DNA of 28,647 nucleotides from a bacterium (GTDB lineage: Bacteria; Latescibacterota; Latescibacteria; Latescibacterales; Latescibacteraceae): the NCBI GenBank assembly GCA_021372535.1, contig JAJFUH010000102.1, positions 1-28,647 on the forward strand, read 5' to 3'. How positions within the stretch are numbered: the first letter of the stretch is position 1; every line of letters begins with the position of its first letter. The position numbers and the translations under genes are program-made. The notes below the pieces were generated by a model. It worked only from the letters and a program-made list of their open reading frames with translations. It was not told where the DNA came from and did no database searches. Shown in pieces: positions 1 through 7,921 of this stretch.

Positions 1-296
1 GCAATACCGGCGCGATCGTACAATTTACGGACTTTCAGATGAGCCATGTCCTGGTAGATGAACGGATAGGCCGGCTGAACGACCCGGCCGTTGACCGCTT
101 TAATGAATTTGACGCCGAGCCAGCGGTTGAGGTCATAGCAGTACGGCGGGGCGAGATACGACTGAGCCCGGTATGCCGCGTTATTATCCCCTTTCTCCGC
201 CGCTTCCGTATATGCCTTTGACACGGTATCGGCGCCTGTCCGGCAGACAGAAAACATACTGGTGAGCGCCATGACAACAATGAGTGTTTTTCTCAC
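1..296 (-). CDS. Exported protein, C-terminus cut by window edge
   Basis: The reading frame opens with a GTG at 296 and stays open to the left edge, giving 98 residues. A GGAG ribosome-binding site lies seven bases before the GTG. The protein begins RKTLIVVMALTSMFSVCRTGA, a typical signal peptide, so it is exported. The mature part starts with a short helical stretch and then a Tyr/Pro-rich segment (SYLAPPYCYDLNRW, VQPAYPFIYQDMAHLKVRKLYDRAGI). The last part resembles the lead-in of secreted transglutaminase-like proteins, but the catalytic region lies outside the window, so I do not assign a function. It follows the fucosidase stop after 81 bases on the same strand and could be co-transcribed with it. 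The gap holds a small hairpin (TTCCCC/GGGGAA). Confidence 0.7.
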   Translation of the reverse strand, partial: MRKTLIVVMALTSMFSVCRTGADTVSKAYTEAAEKGDNNAAYRAQSYLAPPYCYDLNRWLGVKFIKAVNGRVVQPAYPFIYQDMAHLKVRKLYDRAGI

Positions 297-377
297 GTAT
301 CGGCTCCATTGTTTCAAACCACTTCCCCTTGCGGGGGAATGTTACATTAATTTCGAATGTGTTTCCACTGTACAAAA

Positions 378-1694
378 TCACTTTCCAAGCGTAACCGCGA
401 TAACCGTATCGTACGGGTCTTTTCCGGTTTGGGGTATTTTGAATATCGTTCCGAACCTGGTCGCCGAAAACTCGACTCCGGCGCCGTTCATAAGCTTTGC
501 AGTCTTCACTGTTCCGCCGAGGTCGGGAACGGCGATCACCGGGTCGGTGTCGGTGAGCACATGAATGTATATGACGCCGCTCTTATTGGTTGTCGCTCCC
601 CAGCTCTGCGGTGCGAGCGGGCCGCCGCGAGTACCGTAAACGGATTCGCCGTTCGAGCGGAGCCACTTACCCATTTCGGCGAGGCGCTCTTTGAATTCGG
701 GCTGAATCGTGCCATCCGGACGGGGGCCCACATTGAGGAGAAAGTTCGCGTTGTTACCCGCCGCCTTGACGAGGTACTGGATAAGGTCCCGCGTGCTCTT
801 GTAGTTTTTGTCGTTCTCGTTGTAACCCCATGAATTGTTCATGGTTTCGCAGGTTTCAAGCGGCAGGGCGGAAACATGACCGGCCTCGCTGAAGGGGTCT
901 TTACCCGGAAGTCCCTTCTCGAACATCTGGAAATCCTCGCCGGGGAACGGCGTTCTGTGGTGATTGCTTCCCACCATCGCCTGGGGCTGGAGTTCGTGGA
1001 TCATGTGATAGGTTTTTCCGAGACGCCAGTCCGCATCGGGTTTATCCCACATGCCGTCGAACCAGATGCCTCCGATCTTGCCGTAACCGGTGCAGAGCTC
1101 CCTGAGCTGGCCGTCCATGTAGTCGAGATACTTGTACCAGTCGCCGCTTTCGGGACGGCCCGTATAATCCTGGCCTGTCCTGCCCCGCGGATAATAGTTC
1201 GGATTATGCCAGTCGAGCTGGGAATGGTAGAAAAAGAGCTTGATGCCGTTTCGTTCGCAGGCATCGGCAAGCATTTTCAGCACATCCTTGCGGTACGGTG
1301 TGCGGTCGACGATATCGTAGTCGCTCACCTTGCTGTCGAACATCGCGAAACCGTCATGATGCTTGCTCGTGATGGTGATGTATTTCATTCCGGCATCCTT
1401 GACCATGCGGCACCACTCGTCCGGGTCGAACTTAACCGGATTGAACTGCGGGGGAAGTTTTTCGTATTCGGAGATGGGGATTTTGTCCTGGTTCATCACC
1501 CATTCCCCCTTTGCCTTGAGGCAGTATACTCCCCAGTGCACGAACAGTCCGAATTTGGCATCCTGGAACCATTCGCGGGCTTCAAGATTGGCTTTTGAGG
1601 GCTGATATCCGATATCACCCTGTTCCGATACCGCCGCCACGGCGACAAAACAGACGAAGATGACGAGCATCAGAAGCATACGGTGAATGATCAT
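378..1694 (-). CDS. Secreted alpha-L-fucosidase, GH29 family
   Basis: This retaining exo-glycosidase removes alpha-linked L-fucose from glycan ends. Residues 1-22 form a signal peptide, so it acts in the periplasm or outside. The GH29 barrel follows: FGLFVHWGVY at 48-57, the substrate-binding ITSKHHDGFAMFDS at 108-121, the nucleophile in GGIWFDGMWD (Asp213), and the late family signature FLLNVGPRPDGTI at 318-330. At 438 residues it has the catalytic domain and a short beta-sandwich tail, close to the usual length for secreted bacterial members. The ATG at 1694 has an AAAGGAG site seven bases upstream. The acid/base cannot be named from sequence alone because it is poorly conserved in GH29. 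No sulfatase or transporter lies beside it; the functional partner in this window is the sialidase on the other strand. Confidence 0.95.
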   Translation of the reverse strand: MIIHRMLLMLVIFVCFVAVAAVSEQGDIGYQPSKANLEAREWFQDAKFGLFVHWGVYCLKAKGEWVMNQDKIPISEYEKLPPQFNPVKFDPDEWCRMVKDAGMKYITITSKHHDGFAMFDSKVSDYDIVDRTPYRKDVLKMLADACERNGIKLFFYHSQLDWHNPNYYPRGRTGQDYTGRPESGDWYKYLDYMDGQLRELCTGYGKIGGIWFDGMWDKPDADWRLGKTYHMIHELQPQAMVGSNHHRTPFPGEDFQMFEKGLPGKDPFSEAGHVSALPLETCETMNNSWGYNENDKNYKSTRDLIQYLVKAAGNNANFLLNVGPRPDGTIQPEFKERLAEMGKWLRSNGESVYGTRGGPLAPQSWGATTNKSGVIYIHVLTDTDPVIAVPDLGGTVKTAKLMNGAGVEFSATRFGTIFKIPQTGKDPYDTVIAVTLGK

Positions 1695-1830
1695 GACAGT
1701 GCTCCTTTCCCAAATGGATGATGAAATGGAATGGTGTATGGTTGCTATTTATTAGCCCGGATTTATCTGAAAATGCATCTGCGGTTCCCGGTGCTGAAGC
1801 CCCGGCATGGTATCGGAAGTCCCTGTAACG

Positions 1831-1860
1831 CCGTCATTCCCGAATCTTCAATCGGGAATC
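1831..1860. repeat. Short dispersed hairpin repeat
   Basis: CCGTCATTCCCGA and TCGGGAATC form an 8-base perfect inverted repeat (ATTCCCGA at 1836-1843, TCGGGAAT at 1852-1859) around an 8-base loop. The CGTCATTCCCG...CGGGAATCC pattern recurs as a dispersed repeat in many unrelated bacterial genomes. No second copy is visible in this window. Confidence 0.55.
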
Positions 1861-2007
1861 CATATGCAGCCTGCATACTTTTTCATTCTTCGTTGTAACT
1901 ATCCATAGACATGGAGGTTATCCATAAAATATTTTACCACAAAGACACGGAGCAGGGGTAATTCATGAATTATCCCTGCACTGTTGCACCGGTCAGTTAC
2001 CAAAAAT

Positions 2008-2040
2008 AAATCCGCTCGATCCGCGAAAATCCGCGTTCTA
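2008..2040 (-). repeat. Dispersed repeat, copy 1 (inverted relative to 6901)
   Basis: Read on the minus strand, this stretch begins TAGAACGCGGATT and aligns without gaps to 6901-6933. By eye, 29 of 33 bases match. It is built of repeated GCGGATT-like phrases. It lies between genes and shows no coding sign. Confidence 0.65.
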
Positions 2041-2103
2041 TAAAAATATATGAATATATCGGGTTAGTATAGATAATAAACTTAAGATATTTTTAACGCA
2101 ATG

Positions 2104-2970
2104 TTAACCTTTATGAATCTGTTTCGGGATGAGCGGTTTCCCGGATTTGCAGGCATACACCTTGGTGAAGACTGCGCCGAGCAAAAAAATCTGGGAAGAA
2201 TAGAAAATCCAGATAAGCAGGATGGTGATTGAACCGATTGCGCCATACGCCGAATCGATGTGTGCATATCCGAGATACATTCCGATAAGGAATTGTACGG
2301 TTGAAAACATGAGAGAGGTCACACCGGCGCCTATCCATATATCCCTCACTCTGATTTTTACATCCGGCAGCAGATCGTAAATCATTCCGAACAGGAGCGT
2401 CAGAACGCCCAGCGAGAAAATAAAATCAAGCGATTGTAAGGCATAACGGGGAAACGGATAAAATAATTCCCTGAGGAGCGATATGGTAAGGCTTTTAACA
2501 ACAAGCAGAAAAAGGAGCGACCCCAGAATGATAACCATGGTGAATGAAAACAGGTATGTTTTCAGAAATCCAATGATCCTGTTACGGCTTTTCGATCTGA
2601 TTCCCCATATATGGTTCAATGTATTTTTAAGCTGAAAAAATATCATGGTGGCACCGAAAAAAACGAGGGGAACGCTTACGATGGTGCTGATGGTCTGTGT
2701 GGGGGGCGAGTATGCTCTCGATATGAGAATCTGCATGACTTGCGCGGCTTTTTGCCCGACAATGTTGTTTATTTCCTGGACGATTTGACCCTCGACCGCC
2801 TCATCACCGAATATCAGGCCGACAATACTTATGACGATTACAAGGATAGGACCGAGTGAAAAAATAATATAGAATGCTATGGCTGCACCGATCAATTCGG
2901 GTTTGAGACGATACCATTCAATAAATGTTTCCCTCATTAATGCTTTGATTTCCCGCAATACCTTGAACAT
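2104..2970 (-). CDS. YihY/BrkB-family inner-membrane protein
   Basis: An integral membrane protein of 288 residues with about six hydrophobic segments (roughly 27-54, 97-113, 138-160, 181-200, 211-233, 243-270). It has the family's marks: AFYIIFSLGP in the first segment, LPDVKIRVRDIWIGA at 201-215, and the last-helix block YGAIGSITILLIWIFYSSQ followed by LLGA. The family was once annotated as ribonuclease BN, an assignment since dropped for this group; its members are membrane proteins of uncertain function. The ATG at 2970 has a GGAG site upstream. It stands alone, with repeat-bearing intergenic DNA on both sides and no functional link to the glycan genes. Length and architecture are normal for the family. 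Confidence 0.9.
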   Translation of the reverse strand: MFKVLREIKALMRETFIEWYRLKPELIGAAIAFYIIFSLGPILVIVISIVGLIFGDEAVEGQIVQEINNIVGQKAAQVMQILISRAYSPPTQTISTIVSVPLVFFGATMIFFQLKNTLNHIWGIRSKSRNRIIGFLKTYLFSFTMVIILGSLLFLLVVKSLTISLLRELFYPFPRYALQSLDFIFSLGVLTLLFGMIYDLLPDVKIRVRDIWIGAGVTSLMFSTVQFLIGMYLGYAHIDSAYGAIGSITILLIWIFYSSQIFLLGAVFTKVYACKSGKPLIPKQIHKG

Positions 2971-3072
2971 GGAATTATAACTCCACTGACCGCTTTCAAT
3001 ATCAATGGTTTTTTAAGGGTGATGAAAAAGTTACTTTTTTTTCACACCCTTTATGAAATGTATTGTTTTGTT

Positions 3073-3118
3073 GCTGTCAAGGGCAGGAAATCGGCACTTT
3101 GTACCGACCCTTGACAGC
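3073..3118. repeat. Long imperfect hairpin within dispersed element
   Basis: GCTGTCAAGGG (3073-3083) and CCCTTGACAGC (3108-3118) are perfect 11-base inverted arms. Between them, TCGGCAC and GTACCGA pair with one mismatch around a TTT loop. The whole can fold into one long stem with a small internal bulge. Confidence 0.7.
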
Positions 3119-3175
3119 CTGTATCCAGATATGTGGGTTTTACCAGGCTTCAGTATCATGCTTAAAAAACTGACA
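3094..3175 (+). repeat. Dispersed intergenic element, copy A
   Basis: Three blocks recur in the same order and orientation at 22257-22325: GCACTTTGT (3094), CCTTGACAGC (3109) and TATCATGCTT (3154), followed by an A-run and ACAGG. The first two blocks are 15 bases apart, start to start, in both copies; the second gap is 45 here and 35 in the other copy. Function unknown. Confidence 0.55.
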
Positions 3176-3300
3176 GGAGAACGGAGTAGTTCGTTCATAT
3201 CACAAAAGCACACCAAACGCATATAAGGTAATGCCTGATAAATTCAAAAACAAAGAACATTTTATTAAGAATTATTCACTTCCGGTTAAAGACATGAATA

Positions 3301-3332
3301 AAAAACCCGCAGTGATTATTCTGCGGGTTTTT
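3301..3332. terminator. Rho-independent terminator, bidirectional form
   Basis: AAAAACCCGCAG and CTGCGGGTTTTT are perfect 12-base arms around an 8-base loop. On the minus strand the GC stem is followed by a T-run, 31 bases past the stop of the lipoprotein gene at 3363. That makes it that gene's terminator. The symmetric A/T tracts would let it work in either direction. Confidence 0.85.
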
Positions 3333-3362
3333 GCTGGCTATATGAGCTGCATGAACGTGGTA

Positions 3363-4982
3363 TTATTCCACACGTTCGCTGGCGGGGATATTTACGACCA
3401 TGACCGAACACTGGCCGAACGTATCGCTGCTTTTCCCTTCAACCTGCTCCACAAAGGCGCCATTCCAGCAGATGAACAGGCGCTCGCCTTTGTCATCGAG
3501 CTTGATGGAGAATGTTCCTCCGGGTGTGTACCCGTATGTATCATAATAGTAGGGGTACATGAAGGCGAGGACTTTCTTCGTTCCGGTCTGTGTATCGTAC
3601 TGAACCACCGGAGAGCCATCGAGGTATCCACGGCCGTGCGCACCGGGCAGATAATAGACATACCGTCCGCCGGGACTCCGGTCCATCGAGGCTGTATAGC
3701 GCTGTTCTCCGGGCCAGTTGTATCCTTTGTCGACAATCTCTTCCTTGACCGGGTCGAAGGTGAAGAGTTTTCCGGCATATCCAATGCACCAGAAGAGCCC
3801 GTCGGGACCGCGAAAACGGGTCTGGGCGCGCATCTGATTGTATCCGCCCTTGCTGACGCCGCGGTTCGATTCCAGCGTTTCCTGAGGAACATGGCAATCG
3901 AGTTTGGAGAAGCGGTTCTTCGAAGGATCATATTTTATCAGATGGAGTTCCGGATCGGATTCCTTGTCACGGTTCGAGGTATATACCATGCCGGTTTGAT
4001 CATCTATCAGTATGGCACGCTCCCACCAGCCCATGCCTTTCGGGAGGTATCCTGCCCAGAGCGTTTTCTGATCGTTGATGTCCCATGCGAGGAATTCGCC
4101 GAACATACCCACAGCATACATGATTCCGCGCTTGGTGTCCACGCGGTGATACGGCCAGGATGCCCGTTTGAGCGGGACGCCGTAATCCACGATATCACCG
4201 GTGAGCACATCGTAGCTCATGATATGGCCGCCGTCGTAGCCGGTTGCGTAGTCCTCTTCGTCGGGCTCGTTATATTTCGCCCAGTAGGTGCAGTACCAGA
4301 GGTGCGGCTTGTCGATATCCTTGCTCTGATAGAAATCGAGCCAGCCGTGGATTTTTCCTTCCGCGAACTGAGTTTTGGTTCTGCCGAGGACCTTGTTGAC
4401 TTCGGGGAGACATCTGACCTTTTTGGCCGCGGGATCGTATTCGACCAAAAGAATATGAGCATCGTATTTTCCGTGATCCCCAACGGACGAATAGAACTTA
4501 CCAGTTCTCGTATCAAAATTGGCCTGAGACCAGTTTGACCAGGGACCGGGCTCGTTTGAAATTGTGGATTTCGATTTCACCGGTGATTCCCCTAAAAACA
4601 ACGGCTCGACGGGGATAACGGCGAACTCGACCTCTGGCGCCTCCTTGGCGACAATGTAATCCTTTCCGGCGAATTTGGCTACCGATTTCGGGGGCACGAG
4701 CATTGCGGCATTTTTGTCAGTGACCACTTTACCGGTAGAGAGGAGTCCGGCCTTGTCGAGGCGTTCGGCAATTTCCTTCTTTTTCTGTTCTTCGGTACTT
4801 GGAGTGACCGGCGCTTCCTTTGTCTCCATACCTTTATGCAAAATACCCCGGATGCCGACTTTGGTCGGGCCGGCCGGAGCAGTCTGTACAGGCTGTTGCT
4901 GCTGGTTGCATCCTGTAAATACCAGGAAAGCAATCAGGGCAGTTACAACAATCCAGAAAATCCTTTCTCGGTGATGAACCAT
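3363..4982 (-). CDS. Lipoprotein of unknown function, probable beta-propeller
   Basis: I do not recognise the family. The start at 4982 is chosen because AGGAGGT lies at the right distance before it; an in-frame ATG at 5015 would overlap that site. The protein (539 residues) begins with a signal peptide ending in the lipobox VFTGC (Cys25), then a Gln-rich linker, so it is lipid-anchored. The mature part is rich in Trp and Tyr and shows repeated strand-turn phrases (LVEYDPAAKKVRCL, IMSYDVLTGDIVDYG, LIKYDPSKNRFSKL, LFTFDPVKEEIVDKG, VVQYDTQTGTKKVL). Each ends a likely propeller blade and reads like 'x-Y-D-x-x-T/K-G-x'. This suggests a seven- or eight-bladed propeller that binds or processes a ligand; polysaccharide lyases and PQQ-type proteins share this look. 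It is the downstream neighbour of the DUF362 gene and is followed by a strong terminator. Confidence 0.8.
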   Translation of the reverse strand: MVHHRERIFWIVVTALIAFLVFTGCNQQQQPVQTAPAGPTKVGIRGILHKGMETKEAPVTPSTEEQKKKEIAERLDKAGLLSTGKVVTDKNAAMLVPPKSVAKFAGKDYIVAKEAPEVEFAVIPVEPLFLGESPVKSKSTISNEPGPWSNWSQANFDTRTGKFYSSVGDHGKYDAHILLVEYDPAAKKVRCLPEVNKVLGRTKTQFAEGKIHGWLDFYQSKDIDKPHLWYCTYWAKYNEPDEEDYATGYDGGHIMSYDVLTGDIVDYGVPLKRASWPYHRVDTKRGIMYAVGMFGEFLAWDINDQKTLWAGYLPKGMGWWERAILIDDQTGMVYTSNRDKESDPELHLIKYDPSKNRFSKLDCHVPQETLESNRGVSKGGYNQMRAQTRFRGPDGLFWCIGYAGKLFTFDPVKEEIVDKGYNWPGEQRYTASMDRSPGGRYVYYLPGAHGRGYLDGSPVVQYDTQTGTKKVLAFMYPYYYDTYGYTPGGTFSIKLDDKGERLFICWNGAFVEQVEGKSSDTFGQCSVMVVNIPASERVE

Positions 4983-5145
4983 ACATACCTCCTGAGGGGG
5001 AAAAGAATTAACCACGGGACAAATCTACGAAATAAAATATGCAATGTATGTCCCCGTTAATCAATAAGAATTATTAATACAATGACATGCGTTGTCACAG
5101 CATTGCCATATTCATGCCCGTTGATTCATTCAGATAAAAATCGGG

Positions 5146-6798
5146 CTATTTGACAAGCGTCATTTTTTTCGTTTCGGTAAATCCGCCCGAGCGGAAACGG
5201 TAAAAATAAATTCCCGAGGCACGGTTCATGGTGTTCCATACCGCCATGTGCGTTCCTGCCCCACGGTAACCATCGACAAGCACCTCGACAAGCTGCCCGA
5301 AACTGTTATAGATTTCGAGTCTCGCATAGGCGCTTTTCGGCAGCGAATACTCGATCGATGTATAGGGATTGAACGGATTCGGTTTGTTCTGATACAGTAC
5401 ATAAGCTTCCGGCTTTTCGGGTACCGACGGTTCTTCAATGCCGGTCACCGTACCATAATCGTACGGTTCGTTCATGAGATGATATATGAACTCTGTCTGG
5501 CCGTTGTAATTCCGGCATAGATAGTAGGTAAGAAGCGGCGTCCGTTCAAAGTTTTGCAGCGGGGTAAGAGTCGCCGTACCGTTATCCCACAGGTATACGG
5601 GGATTTTATTAGGATCGAGCGCAGTTGACATTCCCTTGTCTATCGCGCAGTGGAAGAGGCCGATATTACCGGGCTCATGACCGCCGAGCCAGTAGCCGAT
5701 GATATCCACCCTGAACGAATCCTTCCCGAAAATGATGACATTGCTCATCCAGTCCCATGCCTTCCCGTCCGATGATACGCCGGTAGTGTTGAAATCATGC
5801 GGCTGGTCGATCGGATTTGGGCCGTAATCGGAATTCCCCTGGCCGTCGCGGCCGTATATTCCCTCGATTACATGGAGCCCGCAGGGAGTGACCGAAAGAT
5901 TGTCGAGCGTACGGGTAACCCATGTTTCCATGCCGATGCCGGAGTTGAAATCGGAGCCCGGCTTGTCCCAGCGAGGAACGCCTGCCGCGAGGTGACGGTC
6001 GAAGTTTGCCTTGATGACCGTATAGGCATCCGCATGCTGATCACTGGAGTATATACTCATTTTCGCGTTATAGTTGGCGCAGAACTGCTGGTAATTATGA
6101 GCGACGCTTCCCTGGAGGTTCTTGCAGCACAAGGTGAGACCCATGCCGTGCGCTTTGAACTTGGACAGGTTGAGCATCCATGTATCGGGTGTGTTGATAG
6201 GCTCGAGATAGGGGATTCTTTTATAAAACGTACCGTCCGGAATCTCGACCCAGTTGAAATCCGCGCCTTCCTTGAGCTGGCTTACATCGGGTGACTGATC
6301 GAGCCGGATATCAGCACCGAGACGTTCCGCCACGCCTGAAAATCCATAGGGGACGCCGTAATGTTCCGGCCTGTTGACCTCACGGAGATGAATATTGCCG
6401 CCGGGTACACCGAGCTCAATGATGCTCGCGAGAGAGCCCTCGACAAAGTAAGGATCGGTGACATGGCTGATAATACTCTCCATGTCATACTTGAAAGGAT
6501 CGGCGGTCTTCATGTTCGGTTTCACCGGAATCGAAATGGTTATCGGTATTCCGGTCTCGTCGCGGGGGACGAACACGCTTCTTCCGAAAGCCAGACCGGC
6601 CTGGAGCTTGGCCTCGGCGTTCATTTTATCTTCCACTGATGTTCGCATGATAAAAACCGCTTCAGGATGGTTTTCGATGAAAGGATGCAGACCGAAATAA
6701 CCGGTGTTCTGGCTGCGGGATGCGATTGTCTGCACGGTGGTTCCGAGCCCGATAGTTCCGACTGCGGCGGTCTTCAGAAACTCTCTTCTCGTGATCAC
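5146..6798 (-). CDS. Tat-exported DUF362 protein with T9SS-type sorting domain
   Basis: The start is a GTG at 6798 with GGAG seven bases before it. Residues 1-27 (ITRREFLKTAAVGTIGLGTT) form a twin-arginine signal, so the protein is probably exported folded. The DUF362 core shows ISIPVKPNM (88-96) and LSKFKAHGMGLTLCCKNLQG (211-230). DUF362 proteins often go with iron-sulfur chemistry but their reaction is unknown. After a linker, residues 466-550 are a sorting domain: NKPNPFNPYTSIEYSLP, a beta-sandwich with an LEIYNSFGQLV strand, and the terminal KKMTLVK. That domain is the usual surface-targeting tag of T9SS-like systems. Combining a Tat signal with it is unusual. A second Tat-signal DUF362 protein lies at 18391-19347, without the tag. 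The lipoprotein gene follows after a 163-base gap. Confidence 0.88.
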   Translation of the reverse strand: MITRREFLKTAAVGTIGLGTTVQTIASRSQNTGYFGLHPFIENHPEAVFIMRTSVEDKMNAEAKLQAGLAFGRSVFVPRDETGIPITISIPVKPNMKTADPFKYDMESIISHVTDPYFVEGSLASIIELGVPGGNIHLREVNRPEHYGVPYGFSGVAERLGADIRLDQSPDVSQLKEGADFNWVEIPDGTFYKRIPYLEPINTPDTWMLNLSKFKAHGMGLTLCCKNLQGSVAHNYQQFCANYNAKMSIYSSDQHADAYTVIKANFDRHLAAGVPRWDKPGSDFNSGIGMETWVTRTLDNLSVTPCGLHVIEGIYGRDGQGNSDYGPNPIDQPHDFNTTGVSSDGKAWDWMSNVIIFGKDSFRVDIIGYWLGGHEPGNIGLFHCAIDKGMSTALDPNKIPVYLWDNGTATLTPLQNFERTPLLTYYLCRNYNGQTEFIYHLMNEPYDYGTVTGIEEPSVPEKPEAYVLYQNKPNPFNPYTSIEYSLPKSAYARLEIYNSFGQLVEVLVDGYRGAGTHMAVWNTMNRASGIYFYRFRSGGFTETKKMTLVK

Positions 6799-7147
6799 GG
6801 TTTTACTCCAATCAGATATGAATTTTATGTGTATGAAATGACTTTAATAATCTCGATCCGCGCCGCTGACTCTCTAATCCGATCTATTCAAAAGATTCAA
6901 TAGAACACGGATTGACGCGGATCGTGCGGATTTTCGCTGATTTGTTGTTATATTCTTTTTTAGATATGAACGATTAATAACTACTAAAGATAGTATAAAT
7001 AATCTATTATATCAATATGTGTTTTGACGTCTTCGCGGTGGGATTTTTTCATGAATAACCCGTGATAAGAACACATGGAACATTTTTGTAACAACCTGTA
7101 TTCTCTATAGACGACCGATGGCGAAACTGGTTCGTTAAATTCCCGTT
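6799..7147. other. AT-rich intergenic region with one dispersed repeat
   Basis: These 349 bases lie upstream of the DUF362 gene and behind the small CBM9-like gene. They hold the dispersed repeat at 6901-6933 and a very AT-rich block (about 6945-7020), which is the likeliest place for the DUF362 promoter. I could not pick clear -35 and -10 boxes. No gene is visible. Confidence 0.55.
6901..6933 (+). repeat. Dispersed repeat, copy 2
   Basis: The stretch begins TAGAACACGGATT and is the inverted partner of 2008-2040, with about 29 of 33 bases identical and no gaps. It continues into TTTTCGCTGATTT, which also resembles the widespread ACACGGATT/TTTTCGCTGATT repeat family. Confidence 0.65.
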
Positions 7148-7861
7148 TTATCGTACCGGTTTATCCGAAAACGTTATCTTGCCGAAATCCTGAGGCTGGT
7201 GAAAACTCGGCGATGTCGTGTGGGACGGGCTCCACTGGCTGTACTGCGGGTTGGTTTTACCGCCGCAGCGGTTGGCGCCGATTCTCCAGTAATCGCCCGG
7301 CGACGGTGTCCTGCCGAGAGACACCTCGTTGTACTCGTCGAACCGCACCGCCATTTCGATGATCCATCCGGTATCGGTATCGCTGTCGTCGTTGACCGTA
7401 CCGTTTATACTCTGGGTGATATAGGGCAGCATGATCGTAATCCTGTCCGATCTCCGCAGGCTTTTCGGGACTCCGATACAGTTTATTTCGAACTGATAAT
7501 AATCGCTCACAGCTTCAGGATCCGGATTCCAGAAAAGCTCCACGCAGTCGTCCTCATAGGTAGCCGAGTTGATATCATAGTGATCGGCCCAGATATATTT
7601 GTCGTCGCAGCGATAGGCTATGTAAAGAAAGGTGTCGTCCCAGAGCATTTTGACTTCGGTCTGCTCTTTCTCTCCTTTGGTCCACCATGGAAAGGAAAAC
7701 TCCCCGGCCGAGGGTGCGGCTGCCCAGTCTTCCTCTTCGAGGGTGCCGTCGAGCACGATCTTTCCGGTTGCCCGGTAAACCGTGTATTCGGGTACTTCCG
7801 CCTGTGCGGGATATGACATGCAGGTAATGAGAGCAAGAAGAATCATTGTAATGGGTTTCAT
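7148..7861 (-). CDS. Secreted CBM9-like carbohydrate-binding protein
   Basis: A single-domain exported protein of 237 residues. I place the start at 7861, where AAGGA sits six bases upstream; an ATG two codons earlier (7867) is too close to that site. The signal peptide ends near SYPAQA. The rest is a CBM9-like beta-sandwich: YTVYRATGKIVLDGTLEEED (an early 'DG...E.W' signature), EVKMLWDDTFLYIAYRCDD, DDCVELFWNP, YYQFEINCIG, GWIIEMAVRF and DYWRIGANRCGG. It ends in FGKITFSDKPVR. The family binds sugars or acts as an outer-surface glycan-binding partner; no catalytic residues are evident. It is closely similar to the upstream gene (7922-8965) but lacks that gene's sorting domain. The 60-base gap and same strand imply co-transcription. 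Confidence 0.87.
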   Translation of the reverse strand: MKPITMILLALITCMSYPAQAEVPEYTVYRATGKIVLDGTLEEEDWAAAPSAGEFSFPWWTKGEKEQTEVKMLWDDTFLYIAYRCDDKYIWADHYDINSATYEDDCVELFWNPDPEAVSDYYQFEINCIGVPKSLRRSDRITIMLPYITQSINGTVNDDSDTDTGWIIEMAVRFDEYNEVSLGRTPSPGDYWRIGANRCGGKTNPQYSQWSPSHTTSPSFHQPQDFGKITFSDKPVR

Positions 7862-7921
7862 CAGCATTCCTTATTGTTGTCCATCAATTTCGTTTCGGTA
7901 CCGCTGTCGGCCTTCACAGTT

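Larger units (their letters stand above)
1695..2103. other. Intergenic region with dispersed-repeat fragments
   Basis: These 409 bases between the fucosidase start and the YihY-family stop hold no convincing gene. They contain a hairpin repeat (1831-1860), a phrase of the type ACCACAAAGACACGGAG near 1936-1952, and a repeat of CCGC-containing phrases (2008-2040). All three resemble short dispersed elements common in environmental genomes. The rest is AT-rich. No clear promoter was found. Confidence 0.6.
2971..3362. other. Intergenic region with structured repeat and terminator
   Basis: These 392 bases separate the YihY-family start from the stop of the next minus-strand gene. They hold a structured inverted repeat (3073-3118) that is part of a dispersed element (3094-3175), and a strong terminator (3301-3332). 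A 63-codon frame across the repeat (3031-3222, minus) has no recognisable product and is not called. Confidence 0.6.

Noticed and set aside
876-1598. 240-codon plus-strand frame opposite the fucosidase
   Set aside because: The GH29 motifs are all on the minus strand; this frame gives no family pattern.
3031-3222. 63-codon minus-strand frame
   Set aside because: It spans the hairpin and dispersed element and has no start signal or recognisable product.
3231-4538. Long 435-codon plus-strand frame
   Set aside because: It lies opposite the lipoprotein gene, has no recognisable domain or export signal, and is the type of antisense frame produced by GC-biased codons. The minus-strand gene has a ribosome site, lipobox and terminator.
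4983-5015. Earlier start for the lipoprotein at 5015
   Set aside because: It would put the AGGAGGT ribosome site inside the coding region and move the signal peptide from the N-terminus.
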